Shown here piece after piece: positions 46,601 to 59,105 of a stretch of DNA of 64,000 nucleotides. A program made the position numbers and the translations under genes. The DNA is from Eumeta japonica (taxonomy: Eukaryota; Arthropoda; Insecta; Lepidoptera; Psychidae). Each line of letters begins with the position of its first letter. The stretch's first letter is position 1. The DNA lies in the NCBI GenBank assembly GCA_005406025.1, contig BGZK01001015.1, positions 163,239 to 227,238 on the forward strand. Reading direction: 5' to 3'. The notes under the pieces were generated by a model. It was given only the letters and a program-made list of their open reading frames with translations. It was not told the DNA's origin and did no database searches.

Positions 46601-49600
46601 GACAGAGCGAGAGTGAATGCGTGGCACTCGAACGCATGCGCGTAGTATAGCTGTTACAGGCTAGCGCGAGCGTAAGCAACGAGTAGCGTCCAATATTCCA
46701 ACGCAAGAGGGAGAGAGAAAGAAAGATACACAAAGGTAGAAAGTAGGAGAGAGAAAGAGAGTGAGTCGGTAGATTTAGTCTCGCAATTGTAACGTGCGAC
46801 GAAAAACGCAATTTTTAACCCTTTCTATTTTCATTTCCACATTACGAAGTTTCACTTCTTCCGCGCGGAGGGATTCCACGCACTATCTTTTTAAGTAACT
46901 GATTATTGTTAAAATACATAATTCGTAATCGGTATTTTAATAAATATAATTCATAAAAGGCCATGGAACTGTATGCATGCCAGTCCAATACACAATTAGC
47001 CAATTATTTGTTTATTCTAAAATTGAAGTATAACTCCTTTAAATTGATAGAACTCTTCTATTTCTGAAATTTAAAAATAATTTTAATGTCACTCTAATTG
47101 GTTCTATGTATGTGTAGGTTTAATGTTTGATGCAATTGGTATAACTTTTAAGTAAATTTCTTAAATCAAATGTTCCTGTTTCATCATCATTTGATGTTTT
47201 AAAGAACATGTGAATTAAAAAAATAATTCAGGAATTAATTTTTGGTCGCGGACTTGAACTTGCATCTTCAGGGTTACAGACAGGCTAAGTTATCACTGCT
47301 TTTCCTGTGTGACTGACTATGCACAATGTTTAAGCTTTTTATTGCAGAGTTCTTAGATTTTGTTACACAAAATATTCATATCAGCTTAACTTAGATATCA
47401 AAATCTAGATCGCATCCAAAGTAGAGCATCTCGAAACTTCAACAACCATGTAGTATCCAGTCAAATCGATCCATTGGCCTTGCATAGAAATGTGACATCT
47501 TTATGCATGCTCTATCGTGTTTACTATGGGAAGTGCTTTGAAGATCTATTCAACTCCATTCACTTCCATCATCGTTCCGGTTTCCGGAAATACTATCAGC
47601 ACCATCTCGATGGCTGGCGTTTCATTATCATATGTTTCGTGAGCAATTTTCTTTTTCTAGCATGTGTGATGAGGCTTTGGAATAATCTACCATCATTGAC
47701 ATTCCCAAAAAACTTGATAAAGGGTCTTGAAGAAAAGAATATATTCCTATTTAAAGGCCAGCAATGCACAATGACTCCTCTGGAGTTGTGGATGTCCATG
47801 GGCGGCGGTGACTATCTACTTTCCAATGGCCCGCATGCTCGTTTGCTCTCCCTTCCTATGCAGTTAGATCCTATGCTGCACGAATGATGTCTGATAATCA
47901 AGGAATGTCTGTCAACCAGTCATGAAGATGATGCTATGAAATTGTCGAGAATTGTTACATATTATTATGTGGAAAAGTAATAATTAAAATTAACTTTTTA
48001 GGAAATTTATTGAGGCAGCCCAAAGGTACAATGAATTATCTTATCGCCACATTATCCATGAAGATGAAAGAATGACGTGCCTTAGGAATGCTCTCATTTG
48101 CACAGTTTTGGCTTCAGCTGGTTAGTATGATCCAAATTACTATGTTTGTATTTTAGTGAACTAATGACACTATCGTGCTAGTCCTATAGTAAGGTAACTT
48201 CATTATAAGTTCAAAAATTTCAACATATCATTTCAACACATTCCCTATTTATTAACAATATTCAAATCCTGATTACTCATTAAAAGGTTTATTTAGAAGT
48301 GGCACTATCTGATTAATAATGTAAGAAATGGAACTTGTCTAAAATAAATTGTTAATAGTGTTCTGTTCTATAAAACTGAATATTATGGAATGCTTTGGCA
48401 TTTTTCCGCTTGTCATAGAAGATTTTATTGAAATTATTTTGTAGGCAGGATGGTAAAGAGAAGCAGGCACAAAGACAAATCCTTGATCCAAACACAATCT
48501 TGCAATTTTGAAAATTAATTTAGTTTTGAAAAGTGAAGAATGCAGCAAAATACAAATCTAGTTATTATTTAATTTCATGAAGTAGGGTGTAAAATGTGTA
48601 TATGTTAAAAATACAAATTCACAAATATACGCAAACTGCAAATACGATATTAGACTTACAAAAACTTTCCTTCATTACAAAAAAAAAAAACTATTATATA
48701 TCAAACATAAATAAATAGAAAATATGACTAAATTGCATTTTGTCATAAAATGATTTTGTATATATATTGTATTGTAAATATAAAACATGTTGCAAAGAAA
48801 TGCTTTTTAAAAACATGTCCAACATTCAAAATCGATATTTGTTTCAACTTTATTTGTAAATTATCATGTAAGATTTGTAATAAATCATATTGCTTTCATA
48901 CAGGACAGCAAAGATCGAGAATGTTGGCAACACTTTTTAAAGATGAAAGATGCCAACAACTGCCTGCATATTCAATTTTAGAAAAAATGTACCTAGATCG
49001 CATCATAAGGCGCTCAGAACTACACGAATTTGAAGCCCTTATGCAGACGCATCAGAAGGTGAAACTTAGAATTGGCTTTTCTTTTATATTAGATCGTAAA
49101 TAGAAGGGGTGAAACCTCTGGACTATGCAAATGCATGTTTAATATCTTGACTTATTTATGTATATATAAATATTCAGTAAATTGCTAACAAAAAGAAAAG
49201 AATATTTCTAATAAAGACTAAATACTATAGATGATTTATAAAAATTTCACCTCACCTTTTCATTTTGTTGAACCTTGAGTTTTTTAAATATTTTTTCTTT
49301 TTAAACGAAGTAGAAACTGACTTATAAATAGTTGTTTCTGTATGTCTAGCTGGTATAGATTTTTGGTATACTTCTTTGGCAGGCTACCACAGCAGACGGA
49401 ACAACAATCTTAGACAGAGCAGTGTTTGAACATAACCTCCTGTCTGCAAGCAAACTCTATAACAATATAACTTTTGAAGAGTTGGGTGCTCTGCTGGAGA
49501 CTCCTCCAGCGAAGGCCGAACGTATTGCGAGTCACATGATCAGCGAGGGAAGGATGAATGGATACATCGATCAGATTAACTCCATAGTCCATTTTGAAAG

Positions 49601-50856
49601 TATATATAACTGTGAATTAAAAAAATTTACCTAAGCGAAGTTTTATCACAATTATATTCTATCCTCGTCCATGAATGTTTATGGACGTTTATAATGGATA
49701 TTATGGAATTTATAAAATAGCTGGTACTAGTAATACCAGCACTACATGTAAATGTAGTAGTGCGGGTATAATCTATGTTACTACTTGTAAAACCATTTCA
49801 AATAAGGATAGGCTAGTAAATATAGTAGGTGCCAAATAACTTCACCGATATGAAGTTCTATAGGATTTCCAAATGAAATTTTAAAAAGAACATATATTTT
49901 AATTAACATGAGCCTATTGCACAAATTTTACACTGGCAAATGGATGTAGTGAAAAATATGCATAGTATTATAAATTGGTGCATTTGGATATTATTTCAAG
50001 GGCAGAACCAATTTTGATTTGGATTTCAGTATATTGGCATAAGCTTTAGCTAACATTCTAGTGTTTGTTCTATTTAAATTAATTAATTGACAAATATAAA
50101 AAATGTCAATTTTACTTTAAGTATGTCTTGTATTTATGATCCATACATAGGTCAAAAAAAAATTGCTATTTAATTGCTTCATCGGCATGCGCTCATCAAA
50201 CGATTCTGGTTCTCCCAGCTTCATTTCCTGTTTGTAGGCATTGTGATGTCGATTTTTTTTGAATTAAAATGAGAATGATATGTCAAACCAAAACATTTTC
50301 AGAGTGTATTTAAGTATTGTTATAATCTAATTAATCAATCATATAAGACAAAGGAGGAGGGAGTCAAAATGGGGTCAGCAGGTAAAACTTTCGAGGTCTA
50401 CAATACATATTCATGTTCTCAAGGGTGAGCTGTGGTTGAAAGCTAGTATATAACATATAGAAATAATAAAGGATATTTTAATGTCCTAAAGCATTTTAAT
50501 GTTTGAAGTCTTCAATCACTTCAGTTAACTTTAAACCGAAACAATGCTTTAGGACATTAAAATATCCATAATCGATTACAATCAATTTTTTCAATTTAGT
50601 ATTCTCTGTAACTGAATTAAAAAAAAATTGATTGTAATAAATGTAGAATTGTAGTAGATAGTGCAGAAAAAACACTAAGGCCTTCTTTCAAACTCATTTT
50701 TAATTATAAGTCACTTTTTCAGCTCGTGAAATTTTACCTCAGTGGGATAAGCAAATTCAAAGTCTTTGCTATCAAGTTAACAGTCTGATCGAGAAGATTG
50801 CAGCTGCAGAACCGGAGTGGATGGCCAAGCTCATGGAAGAAGAAATGATTCAGTGA
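37625..50856 (+). CDS. CSN4: COP9 signalosome subunit 4 (complete, 9 coding exons, 409 aa)
   Basis: Exons: 37625-37707, 37948-38027, 40732-40883, 41371-41474, 43162-43347, 48002-48120, 48904-49058, 49383-49599, 50723-50856 (TGA). All borders are AG/GT and phases match. Total 1230 nt, close to the roughly 406-407 residues of fly and human CSN4. It starts [17 protein letters not shown]. Helical repeats follow ([60 protein letters not shown]). The PCI/winged-helix part covers about residues 200-365 ([40 protein letters not shown]). The C-terminal helix ends [14 protein letters not shown]. Family role: scaffold subunit of the complex that removes NEDD8 from cullin-RING ligases. Intron 5 holds a mariner and a retrotransposon tail. 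Confidence 0.97.
38028..40731. other. CSN4: CSN4 intron 2, AT-rich
   Basis: No gene. At 39468 TTAACCCTTTGATGGCC begins a repeat-like stretch. It contains gttggataaatccgac (39488-39503) and, 258 bases on, the palindrome gtcggatatatccgac (39746-39761). This may be a degraded TTAA-inserted element, but the second end is not found. Confidence 0.4.
41475..43161. other. CSN4: CSN4 intron 4, AT-rich
   Basis: No recognised gene or transposon. A stretch around 42020-42140 (ctcccttgtcgtcctccacc) is less AT-rich and could be an old repeat. Confidence 0.4.
43494..44743 (-). mobile_element. Mariner transposon with near-perfect terminal inverted repeats
   Basis: Left end cgaggggcggctgataagtc and right end inverted give 33 bp with a single mismatch (ggcctaaggc versus ggcccaaggc). 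TA duplications stand at 43492-43493 and 44744-44745. The length of 1250 bp is that of an intact-size mariner. Its transposase runs on the minus strand, antisense to CSN4, inside CSN4 intron 5. Confidence 0.95.
43540..44590 (-). pseudogene. Mariner transposase, several frame breaks
   Basis: Minus strand from the ATG at 44588: [20 protein letters not shown] and [20 protein letters not shown] form the first helix-turn-helix. After breaks come [32 protein letters not shown] and [39 protein letters not shown] contains the second catalytic Asp region. The end is [40 protein letters not shown] and EGDYIEK before a stop. Stops and shifts occur between the blocks, so no active enzyme is expected. Confidence 0.9.
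44746..46499. other. CSN4: CSN4 intron 5, middle part
   Basis: AT-rich. The stretch 45545-45720 (for example ccgacagaatcaggtcgacc) has a more mixed composition and may be an old repeat, unassigned. No exon found. Confidence 0.4.
46500..46830. other. GA-rich, CpG-containing patch
   Basis: Purine-rich strand with repeated agagag and gaaaga runs. A duplicated motif appears: ttaaacgtttaatgctacca and ttaaacgttcaacgctcctg. gcatgcgcg and gctagcgcgagcg add CpG. The minus strand gives a Ser/Leu-rich chance frame. Probably part of a repeat. Confidence 0.4.
47215..47290 (-). mobile_element. Possible tRNA-like SINE head fragment
   Basis: On the minus strand, about 47280-47245, ctgaagatgcaagttcaagtccgcgacc resembles a Pol III B box with the following stem. 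No A box or tail is clear. Confidence 0.3.
47400..47890 (+). pseudogene. C-terminal tail of a jockey/CR1-like reverse transcriptase
   Basis: The frame from before 47474 reads about [20 protein letters not shown], then [50 protein letters not shown] and IFLFKGQQC. It resembles the common lepidopteran ending 'LDPLxxRRxVxSLCxFYRxYxGECSEELF...LWNELPxxxFP...FLKGRQ'. It stops at 47885-47887. Lies in CSN4 intron 5. Confidence 0.75.
50471..50567. repeat. Perfect 25-bp stem with 47-base loop
   Basis: Arm 50471-50495 (starting GGATATTTTAATGTCCTAAA) is the exact reverse complement of 50543-50567. The loop contains a smaller gaagt/acttc pairing. Located in the last CSN4 intron on the transcribed strand, with pre-miRNA-like dimensions. 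Confidence 0.85.
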
Positions 50857-51063
50857 TCTAACTGGAAATGTTTGTAGTTTTACAGCATATTAAAATGTAT
50901 TGGAAATATAAAATAGTCTTATGATTTTTATGCCTCAAATGTATTGATTAAAAATGGTCTTGATTTAAACATAGAGTTAAATTTCGAAATACTTTTCTTT
51001 TGAATTGAGCAATTTGTGGACAAAATTTTATCATATTTTTTTTTTGTAAATTTAAACAAAAAA

Positions 51064-51069
51064 AATAAA
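51064..51069 (+). terminator. Candidate polyadenylation signal of CSN4
   Basis: AATAAA, 208 bases after the CSN4 stop. No closer exact AATAAA on this strand was noted. Confidence 0.5.
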
Positions 51070-53171
51070 TGTTAAATCTAAATGCAATTCACTCATTAGA
51101 GGGTATCTAATTTATTTGTAATCAATATATTTTTGAATTTTGAAATCTATTAAAAAAAGATTCTGCTGGCAATGAAAATTAAAATACCGATTTTTAAATT
51201 GAAATAATAACTGACCGGAAGAAAAGAAGTAAATCATCTGTATTACCATTATTAATTAAATCTGTAATTACTGAACAGACATAAGTGTGGTTTTCATGAG
51301 TTGATAGAGCTTGGCTTAGAACAGAGTAAAAGTTTTATTTAACTGAAATATAATGTCAGGAAAAAAGTTATTCTAGGTGAAGGTGGTGCTGTATAATTTT
51401 TTTTAAAATTAGGATTAGAATCAAGCTTGTGACTGGGATTGGAATTAAGAACAGTACTACAATCAGAATTGGATTGACAGCAACATATTTCCTTACAAGA
51501 AATGAAGGTATAAATTCTATTGCCTAAGGAAAAGTAATTATTTAATGTTGATATAATTATATTACCTCCATGTTGTGTTTATAACTATTTTGATATCACA
51601 ATATAAAACTATTGTGTGAACTGATGATACAATATAAAATTGGCATGATAGGATATGCAAGCATGGAGAATGTTAAGTCAGTTTTATAAAAGGCTTTTGA
51701 AAAATGGTCAAAAACCTCAGTATTTTGGAAATTATGAACCATGAGTCCACAAAAAATGAATTCTCCTTTTAATAGAGATGACCAAAATGGGTTTTTGGAA
51801 GTTTTTTGTTAAAAATATTGGGATGCTTCATTTGTTGCCCATTATTTTTTTTTTCTGTCTTTTTATAATGTAATAGATGGAAACCATTACAGACAAAGAC
51901 CATTTAATCTTCTGGTGGGAAGGCAATAACTTTCATTTAGTAGTCTTCCACCATACTAAACAACGCAGTATGACTTTCTATTTGAATTGTAAAAAGGGGG
52001 TGCCTCAATTGTAGTGTTTACCCAGTGAATTCATTTTTTTTTGTAACCCAAGCTGCTATTTACAACCCTTGGGTACTCCTTTAGTATATCTTCTTAACCT
52101 GTTCATTAATAATATTTTAACCCTTTCTCTTGTATCATAATAAAATTTTATTGATCTGTTAAGGAGTTATTTTATAATGTTGATTACCAAGCCCACAATT
52201 TTATTGCAATGATTACTTGATGGATCATAAGGATTAGGATTTATAAAAAAAGACAAAACATAAATTGAATAGTATTCTATAGATTTAGTCAATAAATTTT
52301 AGAGGGTTTTCATTAGTATTTTTAGTAATATGTCAAATTTTGGTTAATGAATTCAAATGGATGAAAAAACCTAAGGCGAATAATTTTCACAGTACATTTT
52401 CCAAAAACTATTTACATTGAGACCTTGTTTAACAATTAAATAGTTTTGAAAAACAAAGTTCTGATGGACTTTCTAAATTAATTTTTATGAACACTTATGC
52501 ATAATCAGAATATTATATACTACTTCATACATCTATGTACTCTCGAATATTCACTAATATCCAATTTTATGTCAAATTGTTGGTATAGATCACTAGAACC
52601 GAAAAGTATTTTATGTACTAGGTCTTGCATTTTAACTTGTGGCATTATTAAATGTGTTAAAAGTTGAATCTCTTGTTGGCATCTATGACAAAAACATCTT
52701 AAAATAAATTGTGATGTCACATTTATATTAATCCACCACATGGCATTCGACATTCAATGATTTATGCTTCATTAAATAATAGGACAGTCATAGATTAGGA
52801 TTAGTAGGCGAATTTGCATAAAATGATGTCTATGGAATATTCTAACCACTTTGGATTTTCGGATTAATGAAACAAATGTAGGTGATTGCAATGTATTCAT
52901 CCATTTAATAAACTCTGCAACATTATAGTTTATTTACAATTCAATGATTGTACAGCTATATTGCTGAATGTATTCTACATAAGTTATGTATCATAAGGAA
53001 AATCATATAGGTGCTTATTACAAGCAGAAAAAAAAAATACTTTATAGGCGAGTATGTTAGGATTTTACATGATGCTTGTTTTACAATAACGCATGCAGTC
53101 TTCTTATTGACGAGGAAAGGTGGTTTAGCGTTTACAACGCTGTACTAACACTGACATAAAGAACACTTTGA

Positions 53172-53177
53172 TTTATT
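53172..53177 (-). terminator. Candidate polyadenylation signal of VDAC
   Basis: tttatt on the plus strand is AATAAA on the VDAC strand, about 105 bases past the stop codon. Confidence 0.5.
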
Positions 53178-53281
53178 ATTCAATTCAGCTAATATGCTTT
53201 TCTCTTCTATGATTTACAACAATTAAATGTGGAAATATGTTATTATCTACAAGACTAAAAGCTGCAGATAAATCTGGACGT

Positions 53282-56200
53282 CTAGGGCTCCAATTCGAGG
53301 GCCAGGCCGACCTTGTGTCCGCCTGCGTTCAGATTCTGGCCATCGATAGCGCAGGAAAGAGTTAGGGTGACACCTGAAATCAAGTTTGTTATAATCAGTG
53401 AAAACGGTTTAAACGTCTTGTAAATCTAAATTTCATTAGGTGAACATTCTGATTAGAACAGTATGTTTAAAATTTTTATCAATCTCTATTTTGGGTATGA
53501 TTTCGTATCAAATATTTGGATAAAATGAGATGTAAAAGTTATGTAAGTTTACGTGTATCAGCCGATTTATCATTTGTAGTGTCAATCCAAAACGATAACA
53601 GTTTCCATATCAACTAAAGCAAATAAAGGTATTTGAGAAGGCAAACATGTGTCACAAATAAATGGACAAGGTTTGCAAAAAATAAATTTATAGTACATTC
53701 ATATATCCAAACAGATATAAAATGAAAATTCATTTGTACTGAATTTTGAATTGTCGCCTTTCAACTTAATTATGTATGTTTAGGTGATGGACTTCCTTCT
53801 TAATTATGCTTATTTGTTTGTTTAATTGTAACGCTAGTAATGAGGGGAAACAGTCCAAAAGTGTAAACTTGTCAAAGCCAGCACAACATTTTGTCTTTTA
53901 TAATATGGAATAATATTATGGACAATGTTTCTAAATATACCAATTCATTTAATTTTATTTTATTAAATGCTGTATAACTTTTTATATTGAGTCTGATTAT
54001 TTTTAAGACATGTGATATTAATTAGAACTGGCTAAACATCAATTTAAAAAGCTAAACTGCATATTATTAAAAAAATTGCATTACTAGAAATTAAAGAGTC
54101 GTCTAGTCCATTATAATATAACAAATTTTACATCAGACAATATAACTTCAAAATTTTAATTGTAATGATGCAGTGGATTTTTTGATGATTCTGTGCAATT
54201 AATTGTATATAAAACAATTATGAAAATACAAGGAAACATAGTACATTCATGTAATATTGATTTTTCTGCACAAGTAACCTTAATTTTCTGAAAAGCAATT
54301 TCAGTTTTTAATCTACTTTTTAACTATTTCTTACAATCAATGCAATAGTTTATAGTACAATAGGTCTTGGTCATAGTTCACATATTGACCAATTCATAGT
54401 TGGCACCTTCATGCCATTCAAAACTCTGGTGAACTCTTACCATGCATATAATTTCCATTGTTGTTTCCCTTTGCCATTAAAGCAAGCAATAATTGATATT
54501 TGACTCTATGAGCACATCCCAAGGGAGCATTGTTAAACAGTAAATATTTTAGCAATAATTTACTGTTTAAGAACTTTATTTACTAAATGAATATTTGGAT
54601 TTCTGTAAAGTACATGTTTTAGAATAGGGAAAAATCAAAAATTAAATGCACTCACCTGGGCGGAGTTTCTGCTGATATCCGAGTCCTATGAGTGCTTTGT
54701 TGTTAACCTTAGCGTGCAAGGATGCTTCGTTGTCTAAGGCGTATTTGGCGCCGACACCGAATAGCGTTTCCGATGAACCTGAGGTCCATTTCATGTTGAT
54801 GCCGCAGTCCAACTTCTCCGAAACCTTCTGGTAGATGGAACCACCAAATTCGGTTCCATTGTCACTATAGGCGATTGAAAAATAAATGATTATCAATAAG
54901 AAGGACGTATACAACAAAAAATTGACCGATATTAAAAATTATGAGTGGTATCAGGTATGCCTTTAAATCTTAAAATATTGTTCATCGTCTTACATTTTAG
55001 TATAATATTTTATTAAATATTTTTAATGGATAGAATAAAACAATAGAACCCAAAATATAATATAAACTATTATTAAAAAAAACATTTCAAGACAAACCTT
55101 TAAAGTTTTGTGACAAGAACTGATAAATAAAATTTTCAAAGATGTCATGTAATTGGATCAGTCTTAAAAACTAGTTTCATCTGGCTATCTCTAGAAAATC
55201 TTTTAAGAAGTTGTTGCAAAACTAAAGTGACCTTATTTAAACTAGGTTAAATATCACAATGATGTCAATACTTAGAAGTACAATGTAAAGCAATTTTTAT
55301 ACATGAGTAATGTTTTGTCATAAAAGCTTTTTGTCTGACAGCCATTTTGCACTGAAGGCTTTTGTATTAGAAGAATGATTTCAAGGTTCAATAATTCTAA
55401 ACTTTAAATAAACACAGGCCTATTGGTCAGAGGGACAAAGATGTAGATTCAATCCTTTTACACAAACTTCTTGTTTCCTGATGCTTATCATAAAATAAAA
55501 GGTCGAAAGGAAGTTTAAACTATATAATGGGTAATCCTATTTGAAAGTGAAATTGGCATTGGAATAAAAAATGGGGCCTGAATCGGCATCGAGAGCTTAA
55601 TGAGATCTCTTGAAATAAAAAATGAAAGAATTCATTTTATGAACATACGGGTGGCATGGCAGATGAAAACACATTTTTTTTGTAGTATTTGTTTTGATGT
55701 ACCTAGTTAACAGAAATAGCAATCCCATCCACCAATGATTAATGTGATTTAAAAAAAAAACTGGCCCATATCATGTCGGACCATGCTTATTATAGGATTC
55801 CAAAACCATTACTATAAAGAAATGCACCACAGATAAAAAAAAGTATGTAGTTACACTTTTTCCATGCTTCCCGCACAGAATAGTTATAACAACTTTAGTC
55901 GCCTATAACTATAAAAACAAGTAGGTATGTTGACTATTACTATTCTATCGATAAAAAGTCTATCCAGCAAAAGAGCATATTTCCATGGCACTTACGTCCT
56001 TTTGTCGAGAAGCACAGCTTTTCAGTATAATTCAAATCCAGTATATCCAATCATGTTCAAAATAATTTTCATTGAAGTACATATTAAGCGTTATCTTTAT
56101 AATTTTTTTCATATTTTTTTAACATATGGTTTAAGGAATTAGAGGGAGGGGGACATAACTTCTGCAAATTCCGGAGCGATTATTTTCAAAATTATTCACG

Positions 56201-58290
56201 TAATCAGAAAAATCGCTTTGAGACTTTAAAATGTTTTTAAAACGACTGTTGAAATATGTGCCACTCGATGTTTGTTGAAAAAAAAAATTTCTGTTTCTGC
56301 TACATGTGTAGAGTGCGACCCTAAAAATATTTATTTTTGTTACTTAACCACCGAACTAAGTAGTGCTTATACAAGACACCTATACTATAAATTTCATCAA
56401 TACATGTCTTGTAATTTTTCAATAAAATGCCTGTAACATATGGATGGATGGATGAACTACAAGGGTTCCATTTTCACCATTTTGGCTTAGAACCCTAAAC
56501 AAGCATATTTGTTTGAATGTGTCTAAATAAAATCATTTAAAAGAATTTCAAACTGTACACAATTACTTTCCGATATGAGTGCATAGGAATAAGGGAGTAA
56601 TAACATTGTATTGAATTTTTATCGCATAAAAATTTTATTCCATTCCATTCTGTTAAAGGATAATAAAATTTTCATGACTGTATATAGCACTAAAATGTGG
56701 TTATAAAGTAAAAATCTCTTCACAAATGGCATGCTATTTTAGATAATGCATATTTTAGTACTTTTTGCAGATAAAAAGAGAATTATATTTCATGCAACTT
56801 ATATAACATCCCTCTGCTAGACAAATCTCTTGTAAGCAGTTCAGCCACAATATGCACACTGATTTAGTGCATGCTGGAAATAGCATGCACTAAATCAGTG
56901 CATCTTCTGGATAGAAACTTCGGACTCCACGTCGAAGGTCGGGAGAAAAACTTTTAATTGATAACACTAAAGCTTTTTAGTACCTACTAAAAAAGAAAAT
57001 ATAAAGACAAACAGAGAAGAAAAAAGTACTGAACTGTTGTCTTTTCCTACATAGATATAGTAGGCTGAAACCTACTCGAAATAAATACTAAATAAAAACA
57101 AAGTCATAAAAATTTGTGCATGTAACAAAAGTGTATAAATAAATACCTATAAATTTTCTCTTAATACTTACACATTGGTGTGCAGAACAAAATTGTCAGT
57201 TGTGTAGCCGAGTGCAAAGCAGTTCTTAGTTAGTTTCTTTTTTTGGGTGTCAAATTGACCCATCACACCGGCAAGCCATTTCTGACAGTAGACAACGGCA
57301 CTAGAGTCGATGATGGGGCCCGCGCGATCCAGATCACAGCTTGTATTAATTGCGAGGGATTCATTGATATAGGCAGTTTTGAGCTTGCCAGTTTTGCTCC
57401 TAAAAATTTAATACTATTTAGTCTAATATAAAATAAAAACAATTTAAAATATACCTTTACTATTTTATTATACTAAAATCAGTGGCTAATAGATTAATTT
57501 AAAAGTTTTTAAGAACTTCAGAATGCAACGTAGCAAGAAAATTTAGTAGAGTAGAATCAAATGTTTTTTGATAGTTTTTACATCAAATTTATAAAAAAAA
57601 ATATCTCTTTTACTTTATAAAATTAAGGTGTACTACTACTACATACAAAAATAGAATATTTTTTGTATTTGCAAACAGTGGAATTATGAGATAATATTTA
57701 AGACAACATTGGTAATTTAATTTAAATACACTAGCAATCTGATTATAATCTTGAGGATTTCAAAAATTATATTGAACTCACCCAGTCTGTGGGGCAAAGG
57801 TGCCTTCCAATGTTACCTTAAGACCAGGGACAAGTTGGTCTTGAACTGTGACATCAGTGGCCAATGTGTTGTCTGTATTCCACTTCTCTGTTAAAGTTAA
57901 ACCATACTCCTTGACTTGATATTTCGATTGGAGACTGCCAAAGACCTAAAATCAATCACATATTTATTAAACAGAGTATTATTAATTTAAAATTAACTAA
58001 TGTAATTAAAAAAAAAAAATTATAATCAAAACCCAGTTTTTAAAAAATTCTGTGTGTAAAGAATGAGGATAAATAACGCCCAATTCAAAACTAATTTAAT
58101 ATGATTTCACAACTAAAATAATAAGTGTACAGACCTTGCCGCTTTCTTGGTTAGAAACCAAGCCACTGCTAAATTCTACACCACCATCGCTTTTGGTTTT
58201 AAGGTCCAATTTAAAGACACCAAAATTATAACCTTTGCCGAAAACATCATTCGCCTTCTTCCCCAAGTCAGCATAATGTGGGGGAGCCAT
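53282..58290 (-). CDS. VDAC: Voltage-dependent anion channel, mitochondrial porin (complete, 5 coding exons, 282 aa)
   Basis: Exons in order: 58290-58135, 57945-57782, 57399-57172, 54864-54656, 53373-53282 (TAG). Splice borders and phases fit, giving 849 nt, the usual VDAC length. It begins [20 protein letters not shown], the mobile N-terminal helix, followed by [13 protein letters not shown] as first beta strand. Later markers are [56 protein letters not shown] and the end [15 protein letters not shown]. VDACs form the 19-strand barrel that passes ATP, ADP and other metabolites through the mitochondrial outer membrane. A possible upstream in-frame ATG at 58299 lies in the intron before the acceptor (58295-58294) and was not used. 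Identity is certain. Confidence 0.97.
55785..56500 (-). mobile_element. GGGTTCC-type interspersed repeat (copy B)
   Basis: Ends in gaaccctaaac near 56500. Contains the reverse complement of copy A blocks: ttccatgcttcccgcacag (about 55859-55878), ggagggggacataac, ccggagcgattattttc, tgctacatgtgtagagtgcg and caagacacctatactataaa. It lies in VDAC intron 3 and shows the family without the (TG)n insertion. Confidence 0.75.
56857..56900. repeat. Perfect 19-bp hairpin with 6-base loop
   Basis: Arm 56857-56875 (CACTGATTTAGTGCATGCT) is the exact reverse complement of 56882-56900. The loop is ggaaat. Located in VDAC intron 3. Confidence 0.88.
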
Positions 58291-58468
58291 ACCCTGCAAG
58301 GAATGGAGGCTTTACATAAAATGGATTTATTTTTAATAAACAATTGAATAAATTTTAATAAAATCTTCTGTCATTTTTACCAAATGTTGCATTAAATATA
58401 ATCTTCAATACTGAATTATTAAAACAACTATTTAGAATGGCATAATTTGGCATGCTATCCCAGTTGCC

Positions 58469-58501
58469 ATGAGAAAGATTAATTCAGACAATCTTTCTCA
58501 T
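58469..58501. repeat. Perfect 12-bp hairpin with 9-base loop
   Basis: ATGAGAAAGATT at 58469-58480 pairs exactly with AATCTTTCTCAT at 58490-58501. In the first VDAC intron. Confidence 0.75.
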
Positions 58502-59021
58502 AGCCTCTGGCAAACTTAATATTATATCTATGTTAAGACAACACATTTAAACAGGGCCGTGGCCCTCGGGCACTATTTACAAGCTATTACACTGATTACA
58601 TAATAATAAAGTATTAAACAATTTCATTAATATAACTTATAAAATGAAATCATGTAAAAGAAATTGAACAAATACTAATGTGTAGCCGCTACACGCCTTT
58701 AATTTTTATTAATTAAGATTTTCGCAAGAAATCCAATTGACAATGCAGTTCAAGGTTACGATTGTCGTATGACTTAAAACTACTTTGTAATTTTGTCATT
58801 CCCAGCGAATTTTTAAAGCATATTATTAATGCGCTCAGTTGCAATAAGTGGAATGAAGTTATTTCACGAGTCTAATAAAACATGACGTAGCCACCCCGGC
58901 TTGGCCTGTTCGAACGTAACCTAGACGTCTTAACTTGCTACAACGTAAGATTGTAAAAATAGCGATAAATAGGAAGCAAAGCCAGCACAATTTTTAATTA
59001 TAAATAAAAAAAAACACTTAC

Positions 59022-59105
59022 GAGGTTTCTAGAGTGAAATTAAATAATACGAAGACAAATTAAATTACACGGATGATCACGGCGATACAATATTGCCGAG
59101 CACGA
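59022..59105 (-). other. VDAC: Probable non-coding first exon of VDAC
   Basis: On the minus strand gaaacctc|gtaagt puts a strong donor at 59021-59020. The first coding exon has its acceptor at 58295-58294, three bases before the ATG, so an upstream 5' UTR exon is required. The 5' limit near 59105 is a guess. Confidence 0.55.

Larger units (their letters stand above)
50857..53281. other. Spacer between convergent CSN4 and VDAC
   Basis: Holds both 3' UTRs. No gene or recognised transposon. The short frames are AT-rich chance frames. Confidence 0.6.

Noticed and set aside
58291..58299. Upstream in-frame ATG for VDAC (three extra residues)
   Set aside because: It precedes the splice acceptor, so it is intronic; [13 protein letters not shown] is the normal VDAC start.
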